From Thermoleophilia bacterium SCSIO 60948 (GTDB lineage Bacteria > Actinomycetota > Thermoleophilia > Solirubrobacterales > 70-9): a stretch of 64,000 bases of DNA. The notes beneath the pieces were generated by a model. That model saw only the letters and a program-made list of their open reading frames with translations. It was not told the DNA's origin and made no database searches. Positions 61,732 to 64,000 of this stretch are shown here, piece after piece; positions within the stretch are counted from its first letter, which is position 1; every line of letters begins with the position of its first letter. A program made the translations under genes and the position numbers. The DNA is taken from the NCBI GenBank assembly GCA_021496505.1, contig CP053031.1, positions 3,216,001 through 3,280,000 of the forward strand. Reading direction: 5' to 3'.

Positions 61732-64000
61732 GCGGGCTGCTCCTGGCGCGGGTTGGTGTCGAGCGCCTCGAGCAGGTCCGGCACGGCCGGGTCGATCTGC
61801 AGCTCGCCGACGCGGCCCTCGAGGTCGCGCATCAGGCAGCGGCCGCGGCGGAACTCCTTCAGCCGCGCCGCCATGGCCGTGTCGGCGGGGTCGAGGCCGA
61901 GCAGCTCGAGCGCCCGGCGCGCCTCGCGGTCGGACTCCTGCCCGAAGATGAAGTACGTGCCGACGAGGTCTGAGAGGTCGCCGAGGTCCTCGAGGCGCTG
62001 CGTGGCGAGCAGGACCGTCGCGTTGTAGGCGCGGCCGAGGCGCACCAGCCGGTTCAGCAGCGCCCGCCCCTGGGTCGAGGCGAGCAGGAACCACGCCTCG
62101 TCGAGCAGCACCACCTTGTGGCGGGAGCGGTCGCCCGCGACCAGCCGCAGCGCCAGCGCCGCCACCAGCGAGAGAGTCGCCACCGAGACACGCTCGGAGC
62201 GGGTGTAGGTCTCGCGCGAGGCGCCGGGGTCGGGCAGCGTCAGCCCAGGGGTGCGGATCGTCGTCACCGGCCGGCCCGCCTCCAGGCCCTCCCCGTCGCC
62301 GGCGCCGAACCCGAGCCGCGCGAGGCCGAAGTCCGAAAGCACCTCGAGCGCGTCGCCGGCCTCACGCGCCGCCTCGACATCGGAGCGCCGCAGGCGCTCG
62401 ACGACCTCCAGCAGGCTTCTCGCTCCGGCCCGGTCGGCATCGCGCACGGCCCGCTGGACCTGGTTCTCCCACGCCGGCGGCGGCTCGCGCAGCAGCTCGA
62501 GCAAGTACGACGAGGCGAGCTCCTCGCGCAGCTCGGCGAGCCCGATCCGCAGCGGGTCGAGCTTGCCGCGGTGCTCGGGGTCGCCCGAGAGCTCGAGCAC
62601 CTCGACGCGGTCCCCGAGCCCGTCGACGCGGTGCAGGCCGTGGTCGGGCTTGGGGTCGAAGTCGACCACCAGCGAGCCGCGCCGCTCGGCGGCGAGCGCG
62701 ACCAGCTGGGCCGCGACCGTCTTGCCCGAGCCCAGCGTGCCCGCGAACAGCACCGCGGAGGTGCGCGCCTCGCGAGACGGCGCGGTCGGGTCGTAGCGGA
62801 CCGGGCGCCCGTCGGCGACCGGCGAGTAGCCGAGATAGATGCCGCGCTCGGAGCCGACCTGCTGGGTCGCCAGGCAGACCATCGCGCCGAACTGCTCGAC
62901 CGTGAGCTGGCTCTCGTAGTCGGGCACCGAGCTGCCGTCCGCCCGTGGCAGGTGGTCGGCGAAGAGCTGGTGCTGCAGGCCGCGCGGGCGGTGCAGGCGC
63001 ACCGCCCCGTACTGCTCGCGCAGCGCCTCGACCCGCCGCTCGAGCTCGCCGCGGTCGGGAGCGCCGACCGCGAGGCCGACCGTGGCGTAGAGCATCGGCG
63101 GGTGCGCGGTCGACTGCAGGATCGCCTCGTAGTCGCGCGCGAGCACCCGGTCCTCCTCGGCCAGCCACCCCGCCCCGGCCTGGGCGCCCTCGGCTTGCTC
63201 GCGGTAGGAGTGCTCGACGTCGAGGATCCGCTTGCGCACCTGCGAGAGCGCCTGGCGGTTGCCGATCCAGCGCGCGTGCAGCACCGCGTCGACCGGGAAT
63301 TCGACCCCCTCGAGCGGGGCGAACAGCAGCTCAGCCTGCGCACCGGGGAACTCGGCCTCTTCCGGCAGCGCCCCCAGACACAGGACGGCCTGAAACGAGC
63401 GCGCATCCTCCGCCTCGACCTCGAGCGAAGCCGGCTCGCCCGGGTCCTCGCTCAGCGGCGCGTTGGCGCAGCGCCACAGGTCGTGCTCCAGCGGCTCGTA
63501 GGCCACCGAGCCGTCCGCCGTCTCGATAACCAGCGCGTCGGGCTCCCAGTAGGCGTCGAGGGTCGGCTCGCCGACCCCGCGCAGCTCGCCGCGGCGCAGC
63601 AGCCACTCAAGCTCGCGGGTAGCGGCCCGCTCGACCGCGAGCACGCCGCCGAGCCGCTCGAACGTCCGCTGCTCGGCGGCCGCGAGGGCTTCGAGCTCGC
63701 GCCCGGAGAGCGGCCTCGAGCTGCCGACGCCGGCCAGCTCCTCAAGCCGGCGCCGGGCGCGGTCGACCGATCGGAGGAATGACGCGCTCGCGCCGGCGCC
63801 CTCGCCGAGCGACACCCCCAGGTAGATCTCGGGCACGTGCGATGCGAGCGCCTCGAGCCGCCGCTCGTGCGCCTCGAGGAAGCGCCGCCAGCCAGCGGCG
63901 TCGGCGTGGCGGATGTCGGCAAGGCCTGCGAGCTCGGCCGGGTAGCGGTCGGCCGGGAAGGCTCGGTTGACGCGCCAGATCGAGAAGTCCGCTCCGATCA
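61728..64000 (-). CDS. VirB4-like conjugation ATPase, 5' end cut by the window edge
   Basis: At least 756 residues are present. Walker A FAGTLGSGKTVAAQL, Walker B HKVVLLDEAWFLLAS, then VLLATQRLEDL and FIFGQESDREARRALELLGL are VirB4/TraC motifs. It energises assembly of the channel. A GTG at 63836 could be taken as the start, but the frame continues to the edge with family-like sequence (FSIWRVNRAFPADRYPAELA), so the real start is outside the window. First known gene of the minus-strand transfer operon. Confidence 0.9.
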   Translation of the reverse strand, partial: IGADFSIWRVNRAFPADRYPAELAGLADIRHADAAGWRRFLEAHERRLEALASHVPEIYLGVSLGEGAGASASFLRSVDRARRRLEELAGVGSSRPLSGRELEALAAAEQRTFERLGGVLAVERAATRELEWLLRRGELRGVGEPTLDAYWEPDALVIETADGSVAYEPLEHDLWRCANAPLSEDPGEPASLEVEAEDARSFQAVLCLGALPEEAEFPGAQAELLFAPLEGVEFPVDAVLHARWIGNRQALSQVRKRILDVEHSYREQAEGAQAGAGWLAEEDRVLARDYEAILQSTAHPPMLYATVGLAVGAPDRGELERRVEALREQYGAVRLHRPRGLQHQLFADHLPRADGSSVPDYESQLTVEQFGAMVCLATQQVGSERGIYLGYSPVADGRPVRYDPTAPSREARTSAVLFAGTLGSGKTVAAQLVALAAERRGSLVVDFDPKPDHGLHRVDGLGDRVEVLELSGDPEHRGKLDPLRIGLAELREELASSYLLELLREPPPAWENQVQRAVRDADRAGARSLLEVVERLRRSDVEAAREAGDALEVLSDFGLARLGFGAGDGEGLEAGRPVTTIRTPGLTLPDPGASRETYTRSERVSVATLSLVAALALRLVAGDRSRHKVVLLDEAWFLLASTQGRALLNRLVRLGRAYNATVLLATQRLEDLGDLSDLVGTYFIFGQESDREARRALELLGLDPADTAMAARLKEFRRGRCLMRDLEGRVGELQIDPAVPDLLEALDTNPRQEQPA

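Larger units (their letters stand above)
36369..64000. mobile_element. Integrative and conjugative element (left part; continues past window)
   Basis: The element runs from the tRNA-Phe half at 36,369 to beyond the right edge. It has a tyrosine integrase, an excisionase-like protein, a coupling ATPase, VirB4, VirB6- and VirB8-like proteins, a peptidoglycan hydrolase and a ParA-like ATPase, all on the minus strand. About 14 kb of plus-strand cargo resembles a defence island. Because the tRNA lies on the minus strand and its 5' half is missing here, the intact tRNA-Phe should be at the right end. No canonical MOB relaxase is visible in the sequenced part. Confidence 0.85.

Noticed and set aside
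63836-63836. VirB4 start at GTG 63,836
   Set aside because: The frame continues to the window edge with VirB4-like sequence, so the gene is cut, not started, here.
1-64000. CRISPR arrays, rRNA operons or transposase/IS elements
   Set aside because: No regularly spaced repeats, no rRNA and no transposase-like coding sequence were seen; the only tRNA sequence is the half gene at 36,369.

Overview
The window is high-GC DNA, with codon use and gene families typical of Actinomycetota. A fused PafB-PafC regulator, a 'long' RmlA, and lactonase-like propeller repeats suggest the class Thermoleophilia (Solirubrobacterales-like). That placement is an inference; no rRNA is present to test it.

The left part (1-36,304) is ordinary chromosome. 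It begins with a dTDP-L-rhamnose operon on the minus strand (rfbA, rfbD, rfbB, a secreted beta-propeller gene, rfbC) ending at a strong hairpin. Then come a flavin-type oxidase, an MBL hydrolase and fused PafBC. A stretch of metabolic and stress genes follows: aldo/keto reductase, YhaM-like nuclease, YihY membrane protein, alcohol dehydrogenase, a DhaL-DhaK fusion in reversed domain order, acyl-CoA dehydrogenase with glutaminase, several GNAT acetyltransferases around a LysR regulator, a flavin amine oxidase, endonuclease IV, a CDGSH protein, a RibD-like reductase and an AraC regulator. Next are a diiron N-oxygenase with its ferredoxin reductase, then a permease and GMC oxidoreductase divergent from an aldehyde dehydrogenase. 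Several genes have a TANNNT element only 6-8 bases before the start codon, which suggests leaderless mRNAs.

At 36,369-36,410 lies the 3' half of a tRNA-Phe gene (from the anticodon loop to the discriminator base) with no 5' half. This is what remains at one end when an element integrates into a tRNA gene. Everything to its right reads as an integrative and conjugative element (ICE) that continues past the window; an intact tRNA-Phe is predicted at its far end.

The ICE has two halves that converge at about 50,260. The plus-strand half (36,663-50,260) is cargo that looks like a defence island: HNH nuclease, sigma factor with an ImmA/IrrE peptidase, NurA-like nuclease with HerA ATPase, a TSPPY-type DNA methyltransferase, a 45-residue basic protein with a perfect Shine-Dalgarno, then (after a three-copy repeat motif) an AAA ATPase, a UvrD-like helicase, a DarT-like ADP-ribosyltransferase, an ADP-ribosylglycohydrolase fused to a VOC domain, and a DUF4365-like nuclease. 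The minus-strand half (50,257-64,000) is one tightly overlapping transfer operon: VirB4, VirB6-like, VirB8-like, a peptidoglycan hydrolase, ParA-like ATPase, a 55-residue protein, a coupling ATPase, a Replic_Relax protein, a DNA methyltransferase, an excisionase-like protein and a tyrosine integrase with an inserted helix-turn-helix.

The most interesting candidates are the overlapping DarT-like/ARH-VOC gene pair (a possible toxin-antitoxin in which an ARH-fold hydrolase replaces the DarG macrodomain), the NurA-HerA-methyltransferase module, the sigma/ImmA pair, and a methyltransferase with no ordinary start codon that sits in frame behind a single TAG.
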